DNA of 64,000 nucleotides from Agriotes lineatus (GCA_940337035.1 CALNHX010003595.1:82048-146047), one strand, 5' to 3'; positions 45,165 to 61,739 are shown, numbered from the stretch's first letter. The notes: generated by a model not told the origin, from the sequence alone. Translations and numbers: made by a program.

Positions 45165-48100
45165 GTTTGTTACTTCAATCCAATCTATTCAGATGTAAAT
45201 AGATGGAAGAGTTATATAAAACAAACTGAACATATCTTGAGAACGCTTGGCCAGGTCTCGTTTCGATGATTCGATCGATCTTAATGTTCGTAACTTCAAT
45301 CCAATCTATTCAGATGTAAATAGATGGAAGAGTTATATAAAACAAACTGAACATATTTTGAGAACGCTAGGCTAACTCTCGTTTTGATGTTTCGATGGAT
45401 CTTAATGTTCGCAACTTCAATCCAATCTATTCAGATGTAAATAGATGGAAGAGTTATATAAAACAAACTGAACATATTTTGAGAACGCTTGGCCAGGTTT
45501 CGTTTCGATGATTCGATCGATCTTAATGTTTGTAACTTCAATCCAATCTATTCAGATGTAAATAGATGGAAGAGTTATATAAAACAAACTGAACATATTT
45601 TGAGAACGCTTGGCTAGCTCTCGTTTCGATGATTCGATCGATCTTAATGTTCGTAACTTCAATCCAATCTATTCAGATGTAAATAGATGGAAGAGTTATA
45701 TAAAACAAACTGAACATATTTTGAGAACGCTTGGCTAACTCTCGTTTTGATGTTTCGATGGATCTTAATGTTCGCAACTTCAATCCAATCTATTCAGATG
45801 TAAATAGATGGAAGAGTTATATAAAACAAACTGAACATATTTTGAGAACACTTGGCCAGGTTTCGTTTCGATGATTCGATCGATCTTAATGTTTGTAACT
45901 TCAATCCAATCTATTCAGATGTAAATAGATGGAAGAGTTATATAAAACAAACTGAACATATTTTGAGAACGCTTGGCCAGGTCTCGTTTCGATGATTCGA
46001 TCGATCTTAATGTTCGTAACTTCAATCCAATCTATTCAGATGTAAATAGATGGAAGAGTTATATAAAACAAACTGAACATATTTTGAGAACGCTTGGCCA
46101 GCTCTCGTTTCGATGATTCGATCGTTCTTAATGTTCGTAACTTCAATCCAATCTATTCAGATGTAAATAGATGGAAGAGTTATATAAAACAAACTGAACA
46201 TATTTTGAGAACGCTTGGCCAGCTCTCGTTTTGATGTTTCGATCGATCTTAATGTTCGCAACTTCAATCCAATCTATTCAGATGTAAATAGATGGAAGAG
46301 TTATATAAAACAAACTGAACATATTTTGAGAACGCTTGGGCAGGTTTCGTTTCGATGATTCGATCGATCTTAATGTTCGTAACTTCAATCCAATCTATTC
46401 AGATGTAAATAGATGGAAGAGTTATATAAAACAAACTGAACATATTTGAAGGACGCTTGGCCAGCTCTCGTTTCGATGTTTCGATCGATCTCAATGTTCG
46501 CAACTTCAATCCAATCTATTCAGATGTAAATAGATGGAAGAGTTATATAAAACAAACTGAACATATTTTGAGAACGCTTGGCCAGCTCTCGTTTTGATGT
46601 TTCGATCGATCTTAATGTTCGGAACTTCAATCCAATCTATTCAGATGTAAATAGATGGAAGAGTTATATAAAACAAACTGAACATATTTTGAGAACGCTT
46701 GGGCAGGTTTCGTTTCGATGATTCGATCGATCTTAATGTTCGTAACTTCAATCCAATCTATTCAGATGTAAATAGATGGAAGAGTTATATAAAACAAACT
46801 GAACATATATGAAGAACGCTTGGCCAGCTCTCGTTTCGATGTTTCGATCGATCTCAATGTTCGCAACTTCAATCCAATCTATTCAGATGTAAATAGATGG
46901 AAGAGTTATATTAAACAAACTGAACATATTTTGAGAACGCTTGGCCAGCTTTCGTTTCGATGTTTCGATCGATTTTAATGTTCGCAACTTCAATCCAATC
47001 TATTCAGATGTAAATAAATGGAAGAGTCATATAAAACAAACTGAACATATTTTGAGAACGCTTGGCCAGCTCTCGTTTCGATGATTCGATCGATCTTAAT
47101 GTTCGTAACTTCAATCCAATCTATTCCGATGTAAATAGATGGAAGAGTTATATAAAACAAACTGAATATATTTTGAGAACGCTTGGCCAGGTCTCGTTTC
47201 GATGATTTGATCGATCTTAATGTTCGCAACTTCAATCCAATCTATTCAGATGTAAATAGATGGAAGAGTTATATAAAACAAACTGAACATATTTTGAGAA
47301 CGCTTGGCCAGCTCTCGTTTTGATGTTTCGATGGATCTTAATGTTCGCAACTTCAATCCAATCTATTCAGATGTAAATAGATGGAAGAGTTATATAAAAC
47401 AAACTGAACATATTTGAAGAACGCTTGGCCAGCTCTCGTTTCGATGTTTCGATCGATCTCAATGTTCGCAACTTCAATCCAATCTATTCAGATGTAAATA
47501 GATGGAAGAGTTATATAAAACAAACTGAACATATTTTGAGAACGCTTGGCCAGCTCTCGTTTCGATGTTTCGATCGATTTTAATGTTCGCAACTTCAATC
47601 CAATCTATTCAGATGTAAATAGATGGAAGAGTCATATAAAACAAACTGAACATATTTTGAGAACGCTTGGCCAGCTCTCGTTTCGATGATTCGATCGATC
47701 TTAATGTTCGTAACTTCAATCCAATCTATTCCGATGTAAATAGATGGAAGAGTTATATAAAACAAAGTGAATATATTTTGAGAACGCTTGGCCAGGTCTC
47801 GTTTCGATGATTCCATCGATCTTAATGTTCGTAACTTCAATCCAATCTATTCAGATGTAAATAGATGGAAGAGTTATATAAAACAAACTGAACATATTTT
47901 GAGAACGCTTGGCCAGCTCTCGTTTTGATGTTTCGATGGATCTTAATGTTCGCAACTTCACTCCAATCTATTCAGATGTAAATAGATGGAAGAGTTATAT
48001 AAAACAAACTGAACATATTTTGAGAACGCTTGGCCAGCTCTCGTTTTGATGTTTCGATCGATCTTAATGTTCGCAACTTCAATCCAATCTATTCAGATGT

Positions 48101-51100
48101 AAATAGATGGAAGAGTTATATAAAACAAACTGAACATATTTTGAGAACGCTTGGCCAGCTCTCGTTTCGATGTTTCGTTCGATTTTAATGTTCGCAACTT
48201 CAATCCAATCTATTCAGATGTAAATAGATGGAAGTGTCATATAAAACAAACTGAACATATTTTGAGAACGCTTGGCCAGCTCTCGTTTCGATGATTCGAT
48301 CGATCTTAATGTTCGTAACTTCAATCCAATCTATTCCGATGTAAATAGATGGAAGAGTTATATAAAACAAACTGAATATATTTTCAGAACGCTTGGCCAG
48401 GTCTCGTTTCGATGATTCGATCGATCTTAATGTTCGTAACTTCAATCCAATCTATTCAGATGTAAATAGATGGAAGAGTTATATAAAACAAACTGAACAT
48501 ATTTTGAGAACGCTTGGCCAGCTCTCGTTTTGATGTTTCGATGGATCTTAATGTTCGCAACTTCAATCCAATCTATTCAGATGTAAATAGATGGAAGAGT
48601 TATATAAAACAAACTGAACATATTTTGAGAACGCTTGGCCAGGTTTCGTTTCGATGATTTGATCGATCTTAATGTTTGTAACTTCAATTCAATCTATTCA
48701 GATGTAAATAGATGGAAGAGTTATATTAAACAAAGTGAAAATATTTTGAGAACGCTTGGCCATGTCTCGTTTCGATGATTCGATCGATATTAATGTTCGT
48801 AACTTCAATCCAATCTATTCAGATGTAAATAGATGGAAGAGTTATATAAAACAAACTGAACATATTTTGAGAACGCTTGGCCAGCTCTCGTTTCGATGAT
48901 TCGATCGATCTTAATGTTCGTAACTTCAATCCAATCTATTCAGATGTAAATAGATGGAAGAGTTATATAAAACAAACTGAACATATTTTGAGAACGCTTG
49001 GCCAGCTCTCGTTTTGATGTTTCGATGGATCTTAATGTTCGCAACTTCAATCCAATCTATTCAGATGTAAATAGATGGAAGAGTTATATAAAACAAACTG
49101 AACATATTTGAAGAACGCTTGGCCAGCTCTCGTTTCGATGTTTCGATCGATCTCAATGTTCGCAACTTCAATCCAATCTATTCAGATGTAAATAGATGGA
49201 AGAGTTATATAAAACAAACTGAACATATTTTGAGAACGCTTGGCCAGCTCTCGTTTCGATGTTTCGATCGATTTTAATGTTCGCAACTTCAATCCAATCT
49301 ATTCAGATGTAAATAGATGGAAGAGTTATATAAAACAAACTGAACATATTTTGAGAACGCTTGGCCAGCTCTCGTTTCGATGTTTCGTTCGATTTTAATG
49401 TTCGCAACTTCAATCCAATCTATTCAGATGTAAATAGATGGAAGTGTCATATAAAACAAACTGAACATATTTTGAGAACGCTTGGCCAGGTCTCGTTTCG
49501 ATGATTCGATCGATCTTAATGTTCGTAACTTCAATCCAATCTATTCAGATGTAAATAGATGGAAGAGTTATATAAAACAAACTGAACATATTTTGAGAAC
49601 GCTAGGCTAACTCTCGTTTTGATGTTTCGATGGATCTTAATGTTCGCAACTTCAATCCAATCTATTCAGATGTAAATAGATGGAAGAGTTATATAAAACA
49701 AACTGAACATATTTTGAGAACGCTTGGCCAGGTTTCGTTTCGATGATTCGATCGATCTTAATGTTTGTAACTTCAATCCAATCTATTCAGATGTAAATAG
49801 ATGGAAGAGTTATATAAAACAAACTGAACATATTTTGAGAACGCTTGGCTAGCTCTCGTTTCGATGATTCGATCGATCTTAATGTTCGTAACTTCAATCC
49901 AATCTATTCAGATGTAAATAGATGGAAGAGTTATATAAAACAAACTGAACATATTTTGAGAACGCTTGGCTAACTCTCGTTTTGATGTTTCGATGGATCT
50001 TAATGTTCGCAACTTCAATCCAATCTATTCAGATGTAAATAGATGGAAGAGTTATATAAAACAAACTGAACATATTTTGAGAACGCTTGGCCAGCTCTCG
50101 TTTCGATGTTTCGATCGATTTTAATGTTCGCAACTTCAATCCAATCTATTCAGATGTAAATAGATGGAAGAGTCATATAAAACAAACTGAACATATTTTG
50201 AGAACGCTTGGCCAGCTCTCGTTTCGATGATTCGATCGATCTTAATGTTCGTAACTTCAATCCAATCTATTCCGATGTAAATAGATGGAAGAGTTATATA
50301 AAACAAAGTGAATATATCTTGAGAACGCTTGGCCAGGTCTCGTTTCGATGATTCCATCGATCTTAATGTTCGTAACTTCAATCCAATCTATTCAGATGTA
50401 AATAGATGGAAGAGTTATATAAAACAAACTGAACATATTTTGAGAACGCTTGGCCAGCTCTCGTTTTGATGTTTCGATGGATCTTAATGTTCGCAACTTC
50501 ACTCCAATCTATTCAGATGTAAATAGATGGAAGAGTTATATAAAACAAACTGAACATATTTTGAGAACGCTTGGCCAGCTCTCGTTTTGATGTTTCGATC
50601 GATCTTAATGTTCGCAACTTCAATCCAATCTATTCAGATGTAAATAGATGGAAGAGTTATATAAAACAAACTGAACATATCTTGAGAACGCTTGGCCAGG
50701 TCTCGTTTCGATGATTCGATCGATCTTAATGTTCGTAACTTCAATCCAATCTATTCAGATGTAAATAGATGGAAGAGTTATATAAAACAAACTGAACATA
50801 TTTTGAGAACGCTAGGCTAACTCTCGTTTTGATGTTTCGATGGATCTTAATGTTCGCAACTTCAATCCAATCTATTCAGATGTAAATAGATGGAAGAGTT
50901 ATATAAAACAAACTGAACATATTTTGAGAACGCTTGGCCAGGTTTCGTTTCGATGATTCGATCGATCTTAATGTTTGTAACTTCAATCCAATCTATTCAG
51001 ATGTAAATAGATGGAAGAGTTATATAAAACAAACTGAACATATTTTGAGAACGCTTGGCTAGCTCTCGTTTCGATGATTCGATCGATCTTAATGTTCGTA

Positions 51101-53029
51101 ACTTCAATCCAATCTATTCAGATGTAAATAGATGGAAGAGTTATATAAAACAAACTGAACATATTTTGAGAACGCTTGGCTAACTCTCGTTTTGATGTTT
51201 CGATGGATCTTAATGTTCGCAACTTCAATCCAATCTATTCAGATGTAAATAGATGGAAGAGTTATATAAAACAAACTGAACATATTTTGAGAACACTTGG
51301 CCAGGTTTCGTTTCGATGATTCGATCGATCTTAATGTTTGTAACTTCAATCCAATCTATTCAGATGTAAATAGATGGAAGAGTTATATAAAACAAACTGA
51401 ACATATTTTGAGAACGCTTGGCCAGGTCTCGTTTCGATGATTCGATCGATCTTAATGTTCGTAACTTCAATCCAATCTATTCAGATGTAAATAGATGGAA
51501 GAGTTATATAAAACAAACTGAACATATTTTGAGAACGCTTGGCCAGCTCTCGTTTCGATGATTCGATCGTTCTTAATGTTCGTAACTTCAATCCAATCTA
51601 TTCAGATGTAAATAGATGGAAGAGTTATATAAAACAAACTGAACATATTTTGAGAACGCTTGGCCAGCTCTCGTTTCGATGTTTCGATCGATTTTAATGT
51701 TCGCAACTTCAATCCAATCTATTCAGATGTAAATAGATGGAAGAGTCATATAAAACAAACTGAACATATTTTGAGAACGCTTGGCCAGCTCTCGTTTCGA
51801 TGATTCGATCGATCTTAATGTTCGTAACTTCAATCCAATCTATTCCGATGTAAATAGATGGAAGAGTTATATAAAACAAAGTGAATATATCTTGAGAACG
51901 CTTGGCCAGGTCTCGTTTCGATGATTCCATCGATCTTAATGTTCGTAACTTCAATCCAATCTATTCAGATGTAAATAGATGGAAGAGTTATATAAAACAA
52001 ACTGAACATATTTTGAGAACGCTTGGCCAGCTCTCGTTTTGATGTTTCGATGGATCTTAATGTTCGCAACTTCACTCCAATCTATTCAGATGTAAATAGA
52101 TGGAAGAGTTATATAAAACAAACTGAACATATTTTGAGAACGCTTGGCCAGCTCTCGTTTTGATGTTTCGATCGATCTTAATGTTCGCAACTTCAATCCA
52201 ATCTATTCAGATGTAAATAGATGGAAGAGTTATATAAAACAAACTGAACATATTTTGAGAACGCTTGGCCAGCTCTCGTTTCGATGTTTCGTTCGATTTT
52301 AATGTTCGCAACTTCAATCCAATCTATTCAGATGTAAATAGATGGAAGTGTCATATAAAACAAACTGAACATATTTTGAGAACGCTTGGCCAGCTCTCGT
52401 TTCGATGATTCGATCGATCTTAATGTTCGTAACTTCAATCCAATCTATTCCGATGTAAATAGATGGAAGAGTTATATAAAACAAACTGAATATATTTTCA
52501 GAACGCTTGGCCAGGTCTCGTTTCGATGATTCGATCGATCTTAATGTTCGTAACTTCAATCCAATCTATTCAGATGTAAATAGATGGAAGAGTTATATAA
52601 AACAAACTGAACATATTTTGAGAACGCTTGGCCAGCTCTCGTTTTGATGTTTCGATGGATCTTAATGTTCGCAACTTCAATCCAATCTATTCAGATGTAA
52701 ATAGATGGAAGAGTTATATAAAACAAACTGAACATATTTTGAGAACGCTTGGCCAGGTTTCGTTTCGATGATTTGATCGATCTTAATGTTTGTAACTTCA
52801 ATTCAATCTATTCAGATGTAAATAGATGGAAGAGTTATATAAAACAAACTGAACATATTTGAAGAACGCTTGGCCAGCTCTCGTTTCGATGTTTCGATCG
52901 ATCTCAATGTTCGCAACTTCAATCCAATCTATTCAGATGTAAATAGATGGAAGAGTTATATAAAACAAACTGAACATATTTTGAGAACGCTTGGCCAGGT
53001 TTCGTTTCGATGATTCGATCGATCTTAAT
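45165..53029 (+). repeat. Satellite block 3 (65 monomers)
   Basis: Exactly 65 x 121 = 7865 bp between gtttgttac markers. It contains three gctaggctaa units (about 45366, 49602, 50813), i.e. partial internal duplication of the block start, and the aaataaatgg marker once (47014). Confidence 0.8.
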
Positions 53030-56000
53030 GTTTGTTACTTCAATCCAATCTATTCAGATGTAAATAGATGGAAGAGTTATATAAAACAAACTGAACATAT
53101 CTTGAGAACGCTTGGCCAGGTCTCGTTTCGATGATTCGATCGATCTTAATGTTCGTAACTTCAATCCAATCTATTCAGATGTAAATAGATGGAAGAGTTA
53201 TATAAAACAAACTGAACATATTTTGAGAACGCTAGGCTAACTCTCGTTTTGATGTTTCGATGGATCTTAATGTTCGCAACTTCAATCCAATCTATTCAGA
53301 TGTAAATAGATGGAAGAGTTATATAAAACAAACTGAACATATTTTGAGAACGCTTGGCCAGGTTTCGTTTCGATGATTCGATCGATCTTAATGTTTGTAA
53401 CTTCAATCCAATCTATTCAGATGTAAATAGATGGAAGAGTTATATAAAACAAACTGAACATATTTTGAGAACGCTTGGCTAGCTCTCGTTTCGATGATTC
53501 GATCGATCTTAATGTTCGTAACTTCAATCCAATCTATTCAGATGTAAATAGATGGAAGAGTTATATAAAACAAACTGAACATATTTTGAGAACGCTTGGC
53601 TAACTCTCGTTTTGATGTTTCGATGGATCTTAATGTTCGCAACTTCAATCCAATCTATTCAGATGTAAATAGATGGAAGAGTTATATAAAACAAACTGAA
53701 CATATTTTGAGAACACTTGGCCAGGTTTCGTTTCGATGATTCGATCGATCTTAATGTTTGTAACTTCAATCCAATCTATTCAGATGTAAATAGATGGAAG
53801 AGTTATATAAAACAAACTGAACATATTTTGAGAACGCTTGGCCAGGTCTCGTTTCGATGATTCGATCGATCTTAATGTTCGTAACTTCAATCCAATCTAT
53901 TCAGATGTAAATAGATGGAAGAGTTATATAAAACAAACTGAACATATTTTGAGAACGCTTGGCCAGCTCTCGTTTCGATGATTCGATCGTTCTTAATGTT
54001 CGTAACTTCAATCCAATCTATTCAGATGTAAATAGATGGAAGAGTTATATAAAACAAACTGAACATATTTTGAGAACGCTTGGCCAGCTCTCGTTTTGAT
54101 GTTTCGATCGATCTTAATGTTCGCAACTTCAATCCAATCTATTCAGATGTAAATAGATGGAAGAGTTATATAAAACAAACTGAACATATTTTGAGAACGC
54201 TTGGGCAGGTTTCGTTTCGATGATTCGATCGATCTTAATGTTCGTAACTTCAATCCAATCTATTCAGATGTAAATAGATGGAAGAGTTATATAAAACAAA
54301 CTGAACATATTTGAAGGACGCTTGGCCAGCTCTCGTTTCGATGTTTCGATCGATCTCAATGTTCGCAACTTCAATCCAATCTATTCAGATGTAAATAGAT
54401 GGAAGAGTTATATAAAACAAACTGAACATATTTTGAGAACGCTTGGCCAGCTCTCGTTTTGATGTTTCGATCGATCTTAATGTTCGGAACTTCAATCCAA
54501 TCTATTCAGATGTAAATAGATGGAAGAGTTATATAAAACAAACTGAACATATTTTGAGAACGCTTGGGCAGGTTTCGTTTCGATGATTCGATCGATCTTA
54601 ATGTTCGTAACTTCAATCCAATCTATTCAGATGTAAATAGATGGAAGAGTTATATAAAACAAACTGAACATATATGAAGAACGCTTGGCCAGCTCTCGTT
54701 TCGATGTTTCGATCGATCTCAATGTTCGCAACTTCAATCCAATCTATTCAGATGTAAATAGATGGAAGAGTTATATTAAACAAACTGAACATATTTTGAG
54801 AACGCTTGGCCAGCTTTCGTTTCGATGTTTCGATCGATTTTAATGTTCGCAACTTCAATCCAATCTATTCAGATGTAAATAAATGGAAGAGTCATATAAA
54901 ACAAACTGAACATATTTTGAGAACGCTTGGCCAGCTCTCGTTTCGATGATTCGATCGATCTTAATGTTCGTAACTTCAATCCAATCTATTCCGATGTAAA
55001 TAGATGGAAGAGTTATATAAAACAAACTGAATATATTTTAAGAACGCTTGGCCAGGTCTCGTTTCGATGATTTGATCGATCTTAATGTTCGCAACTTCAA
55101 TCCAATCTATTCAGATGTAAATAGATGGAAGAGTTATATAAAACAAACTGAACATATTTTGAGAACGCTTGGCCAGCTCTCGTTTTGATGTTTCGATGGA
55201 TCTTAATGTTCGCAACTTCAATCCAATCTATTCAGATGTAAATAGATGGAAGAGTTATATAAAACAAACTGAACATATTTGAAGAACGCTTGGCCAGCTC
55301 TCGTTTCGATGTTTCGATCGATCTCAATGTTCGCAACTTCAATCCAATCTATTCAGATGTAAATAGATGGAAGAGTTATATAAAACAAACTGAACATATT
55401 TTGAGAACGCTTGGCCAGCTCTCGTTTCGATGTTTCGATCGATTTTAATGTTCGCAACTTCAATCCAATCTATTCAGATGTAAATAGATGGAAGAGTCAT
55501 ATAAAACAAACTGAACATATTTTGAGAACGCTTGGCCAGCTCTCGTTTCGATGATTCGATCGATCTTAATGTTCGTAACTTCAATCCAATCTATTCCGAT
55601 GTAAATAGATGGAAGAGTTATATAAAACAAAGTGAATATATTTTGAGAACGCTTGGCCAGGTCTCGTTTCGATGATTCCATCGATCTTAATGTTCGTAAC
55701 TTCAATCCAATCTATTCAGATGTAAATAGATGGAAGAGTTATATAAAACAAACTGAACATATTTTGAGAACGCTTGGCCAGCTCTCGTTTTGATGTTTCG
55801 ATGGATCTTAATGTTCGCAACTTCACTCCAATCTATTCAGATGTAAATAGATGGAAGAGTTATATAAAACAAACTGAACATATTTTGAGAACGCTTGGCC
55901 AGCTCTCGTTTTGATGTTTCGATCGATCTTAATGTTCGCAACTTCAATCCAATCTATTCAGATGTAAATAGATGGAAGAGTTATATAAAACAAACTGAAC

Positions 56001-59000
56001 ATATTTTGAGAACGCTTGGCCAGCTCTCGTTTCGATGTTTCGTTCGATTTTAATGTTCGCAACTTCAATCCAATCTATTCAGATGTAAATAGATGGAAGT
56101 GTCATATAAAACAAACTGAACATATTTTGAGAACGCTTGGCCAGCTCTCGTTTCGATGATTCGATCGATCTTAATGTTCGTAACTTCAATCCAATCTATT
56201 CCGATGTAAATAGATGGAAGAGTTATATAAAACAAACTGAATATATTTTCAGAACGCTTGGCCAGGTCTCGTTTCGATGATTCGATCGATCTTAATGTTC
56301 GTAACTTCAATCCAATCTATTCAGATGTAAATAGATGGAAGAGTTATATAAAACAAACTGAACATATTTTGAGAACGCTTGGCCAGCTCTCGTTTTGATG
56401 TTTCGATGGATCTTAATGTTCGCAACTTCAATCCAATCTATTCAGATGTAAATAGATGGAAGAGTTATATAAAACAAACTGAACATATTTTGAGAACGCT
56501 TGGCCAGGTTTCGTTTCGATGATTTGATCGATCTTAATGTTTGTAACTTCAATTCAATCTATTCAGATGTAAATAGATGGAAGAGTTATATTAAACAAAG
56601 TGAAAATATTTTGAGAACGCTTGGCCATGTCTCGTTTCGATGATTCGATCGATATTAATGTTCGTAACTTCAATCCAATCTATTCAGATGTAAATAGATG
56701 GAAGAGTTATATAAAACAAACTGAACATATTTTGAGAACGCTTGGCCAGCTCTCGTTTCGATGATTCGATCGATCTTAATGTTCGTAACTTCAATCCAAT
56801 CTATTCAGATGTAAATAGATGGAAGAGTTATATAAAACAAACTGAACATATTTTGAGAACGCTTGGCCAGCTCTCGTTTTGATGTTTCGATGGATCTTAA
56901 TGTTCGCAACTTCAATCCAATCTATTCAGATGTAAATAGATGGAAGAGTTATATAAAACAAACTGAACATATTTGAAGAACGCTTGGCCAGCTCTCGTTT
57001 CGATGTTTCGATCGATCTCAATGTTCGCAACTTCAATCCAATCTATTCAGATGTAAATAGATGGAAGAGTTATATAAAACAAAGTGAATATATTTTGAGA
57101 ACGCTTGGCCAGGTCTCGTTTCGATGATTCCATCGATCTTAATGTTCGTAACTTCAATCCAATCTATTCAGATGTAAATAGATGGAAGAGTTATATAAAA
57201 CAAACTGAACATATTTTGAGAACGCTTGGCCAGCTCTCGTTTTGATGTTTCGATGGATCTTAATGTTCGCAACTTCACTCCAATCTATTCAGATGTAAAT
57301 AGATGGAAGAGTTATATAAAACAAACTGAACATATTTTGAGAACGCTTGGCCAGCTCTCGTTTTGATGTTTCGATCGATCTTAATGTTCGCAACTTCAAT
57401 CCAATCTATTCAGATGTAAATAGATGGAAGAGTTATATAAAACAAACTGAACATATTTTGAGAACGCTTGGCCAGCTCTCGTTTCGATGTTTCGTTCGAT
57501 TTTAATGTTCGCAACTTCAATCCAATCTATTCAGATGTAAATAGATGGAAGTGTCATATAAAACAAACTGAACATATTTTGAGAACGCTTGGCCAGCTCT
57601 CGTTTTGATGTTTCGATGGATCTTAATGTTCGCAACTTCAATCCAATCTATTCAGATGTAAATAGATGGAAGAGTTATATAAAACAAACTGAACATATTT
57701 TGAGAACGCTTGGCCAGGTTTCGTTTCGATGATTTGATCGATCTTAATGTTTGTAACTTCAATTCAATCTATTCAGATGTAAATAGATGGAAGAGTTATA
57801 TTAAACAAAGTGAAAATATTTTGAGAACGCTTGGCCATGTCTCGTTTCGATGATTCGATCGATATTAATGTTCGTAACTTCAATCCAATCTATTCAGATG
57901 TAAATAGATGGAAGAGTTATATAAAACAAACTGAACATATTTTGAGAACGCTTGGCCAGCTCTCGTTTCGATGATTCGATCGATCTTAATGTTCGTAACT
58001 TCAATCCAATCTATTCAGATGTAAATAGATGGAAGAGTTATATAAAACAAACTGAACATATTTTGAGAACGCTTGGCCAGCTCTCGTTTTGATGTTTCGA
58101 TGGATCTTAATGTTCGCAACTTCAATCCAATCTATTCAGATGTAAATAGATGGAAGAGTTATATAAAACAAACTGAACATATTTGAAGAACGCTTGGCCA
58201 GCTCTCGTTTCGATGTTTCGATCGATCTCAATGTTCGCAACTTCAATCCAATCTATTCAGATGTAAATAGATGGAAGAGTTATATAAAACAAACTGAACA
58301 TATTTTGAGAACGCTTGGCCAGCTCTCGTTTCGATGTTTCGATCGATTTTAATGTTCGCAACTTCAATCCAATCTATTCAGATGTAAATAGATGGAAGAG
58401 TTATATAAAACAAACTGAACATATTTTGAGAACGCTTGGCCAGCTCTCGTTTCGATGTTTCGTTCGATTTTAATGTTCGCAACTTCAATCCAATCTATTC
58501 AGATGTAAATAGATGGAAGTGTCATATAAAACAAACTGAACATATTTTGAGAACGCTTGGCCAGGTCTCGTTTCGATGATTCGATCGATCTTAATGTTCG
58601 TAACTTCAATCCAATCTATTCAGATGTAAATAGATGGAAGAGTTATATAAAACAAACTGAACATATTTTGAGAACGCTAGGCTAACTCTCGTTTTGATGT
58701 TTCGATGGATCTTAATGTTCGCAACTTCAATCCAATCTATTCAGATGTAAATAGATGGAAGAGTTATATAAAACAAACTGAACATATTTTGAGAACGCTT
58801 GGCCAGGTTTCGTTTCGATGATTCGATCGATCTTAATGTTTGTAACTTCAATCCAATCTATTCAGATGTAAATAGATGGAAGAGTTATATAAAACAAACT
58901 GAACATATTTTGAGAACGCTTGGCTAGCTCTCGTTTCGATGATTCGATCGATCTTAATGTTCGTAACTTCAATCCAATCTATTCAGATGTAAATAGATGG

Positions 59001-61739
59001 AAGAGTTATATAAAACAAACTGAACATATTTTGAGAACGCTTGGCTAACTCTCGTTTTGATGTTTCGATGGATCTTAATGTTCGCAACTTCAATCCAATC
59101 TATTCAGATGTAAATAGATGGAAGAGTTATATAAAACAAACTGAACATATTTTGAGAACGCTTGGCCAGCTCTCGTTTCGATGTTTCGATCGATTTTAAT
59201 GTTCGCAACTTCAATCCAATCTATTCAGATGTAAATAGATGGAAGAGTCATATAAAACAAACTGAACATATTTTGAGAACGCTTGGCCAGCTCTCGTTTC
59301 GATGATTCGATCGATCTTAATGTTCGTAACTTCAATCCAATCTATTCCGATGTAAATAGATGGAAGAGTTATATAAAACAAAGTGAATATATTTTGAGAA
59401 CGCTTGGCCAGGTCTCGTTTCGATGATTCCATCGATCTTAATGTTCGTAACTTCAATCCAATCTATTCAGATGTAAATAGATGGAAGAGTTATATAAAAC
59501 AAACTGAACATATTTTGAGAACGCTTGGCCAGCTCTCGTTTTGATGTTTCGATGGATCTTAATGTTCGCAACTTCACTCCAATCTATTCAGATGTAAATA
59601 GATGGAAGAGTTATATAAAACAAACTGAACATATTTTGAGAACGCTTGGCCAGCTCTCGTTTTGATGTTTCGATCGATCTTAATGTTCGCAACTTCAATC
59701 CAATCTATTCAGATGTAAATAGATGGAAGAGTTATATAAAACAAACTGAACATATTTTGAGAACGCTTGGCCAGCTCTCGTTTCGATGTTTCGTTCGATT
59801 TTAATGTTCGCAACTTCAATCCAATCTATTCAGATGTAAATAGATGGAAGTGTCATATAAAACAAACTGAACATATTTTGAGAACGCTTGGCCAGCTCTC
59901 GTTTCGATGATTCGATCGATCTTAATGTTCGTAACTTCAATCCAATCTATTCCGATGTAAATAGATGGAAGAGTTATATAAAACAAACTGAATATATTTT
60001 CAGAACGCTTGGCCAGGTCTCGTTTCGATGATTCGATCGATCTTAATGTTCGTAACTTCAATCCAATCTATTCAGATGTAAATAGATGGAAGAGTTATAT
60101 AAAACAAACTGAACATATTTTGAGAACGCTTGGCCAGCTCTCGTTTTGATGTTTCGATGGATCTTAATGTTCGCAACTTCAATCCAATCTATTCAGATGT
60201 AAATAGATGGAAGAGTTATATAAAACAAACTGAACATATTTTGAGAACGCTTGGCCAGGTTTCGTTTCGATGATTTGATCGATCTTAATGTTTGTAACTT
60301 CAATTCAATCTATTCAGATGTAAATAGATGGAAGAGTTATATTAAACAAAGTGAAAATATTTTGAGAACGCTTGGCCATGTCTCGTTTCGATGATTCGAT
60401 CGATATTAATGTTCGTAACTTCAATCCAATCTATTCAGATGTAAATAGATGGAAGAGTTATATAAAACAAACTGAACATATTTTGAGAACGCTTGGCCAG
60501 CTCTCGTTTCGATGATTCGATCGATCTTAATGTTCGTAACTTCAATCCAATCTATTCAGATGTAAATAGATGGAAGTGTCATATAAAACAAACTGAACAT
60601 ATTTTGAGAACGCTTGGCCAGCTCTCGTTTTGATGTTTCGATGGATCTTAATGTTCGCAACTTCAATCCAATCTATTCAGATGTAAATAGATGGAAGAGT
60701 TATATAAAACAAACTGAACATATTTGAAGAACGCTTGGCCAGCTCTCGTTTCGATGTTTCGATCGATCTCAATGTTCGCAACTTCAATCCAATCTATTCA
60801 GATGTAAATAGATGGAAGAGTTATATAAAACAAACTGAACATATTTTGAGAACGCTTGGCCAGCTCTCGTTTCGATGTTTCGATCGATTTTAATGTTCGC
60901 AACTTCAATCCAATCTATTCAGATGTAAATAGATGGAAGAGTTATATAAAACAAACTGAACATATTTTGAGAACGCTTGGCCAGCTCTCGTTTCGATGTT
61001 TCGTTCGATTTTAATGTTCGCAACTTCAATCCAATCTATTCAGATGTAAATAGATGGAAGTGTCATATAAAACAAACTGAACATATTTTGAGAACGCTTG
61101 GCCAGCTCTCGTTTCGATGATTCGATCGATCTTAATGTTCGTAACTTCAATCCAATCTATTCAGATGTAAATAGATGGAAGTGTCATATAAAACAAACTG
61201 AACAGATTTTGAGAACGCTGGCCAGGTCTCGTTTCGATGATTCGATCGATCTTAATGTTCGTAACTTCAATCCAATCTATTCAGATGTAAATAGATGGAA
61301 GAGTTATATAAAACAAACTGAACATATTTTGAGAACGCTTGGCCAGGTCTCGTTTCGATGATTCGATCGATCTGAATGTTCGCAACTTCAATCCAATCTA
61401 TTCAGATGTAAATAGATGGAAGAGTTATATAAAACAAACTGAACATAGTTTGAGAACGCTTGGCCAGCTCTCGTTTTGATGTTTCGATGGATCTTAATGT
61501 TCGCAACTTCAATCCAATCTATTCAGATGTAAATAGATGGAAGAGTTATATAAAACAAACTGAACATATTTGAAGAACGCTTGGCCAGCTCTCGTTTCGA
61601 TGTTCGATCGATCTCAATGTTCGCAACTTCAATCCAATCTATTCAGATGTAAATAGATGGAAGAGTTATATAAAACAAACTGAACATATTTTGAGAACGC
61701 TTGGCCAGGTTTCGTTTCGATGATTCGATCGATCTTAAT
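53030..61739 (+). repeat. Satellite block 4 (72 monomers)
   Basis: 72 monomers between gtttgttac markers, 2 bp short of 72 x 121 because of single-base losses near 61219 and 61603. It repeats the junction monomer pair of block 2: acaaagtgaa after a ctcaatgttcgc monomer occurs at 44011 and 57079, exactly 108 x 121 bp apart. Confidence 0.8.
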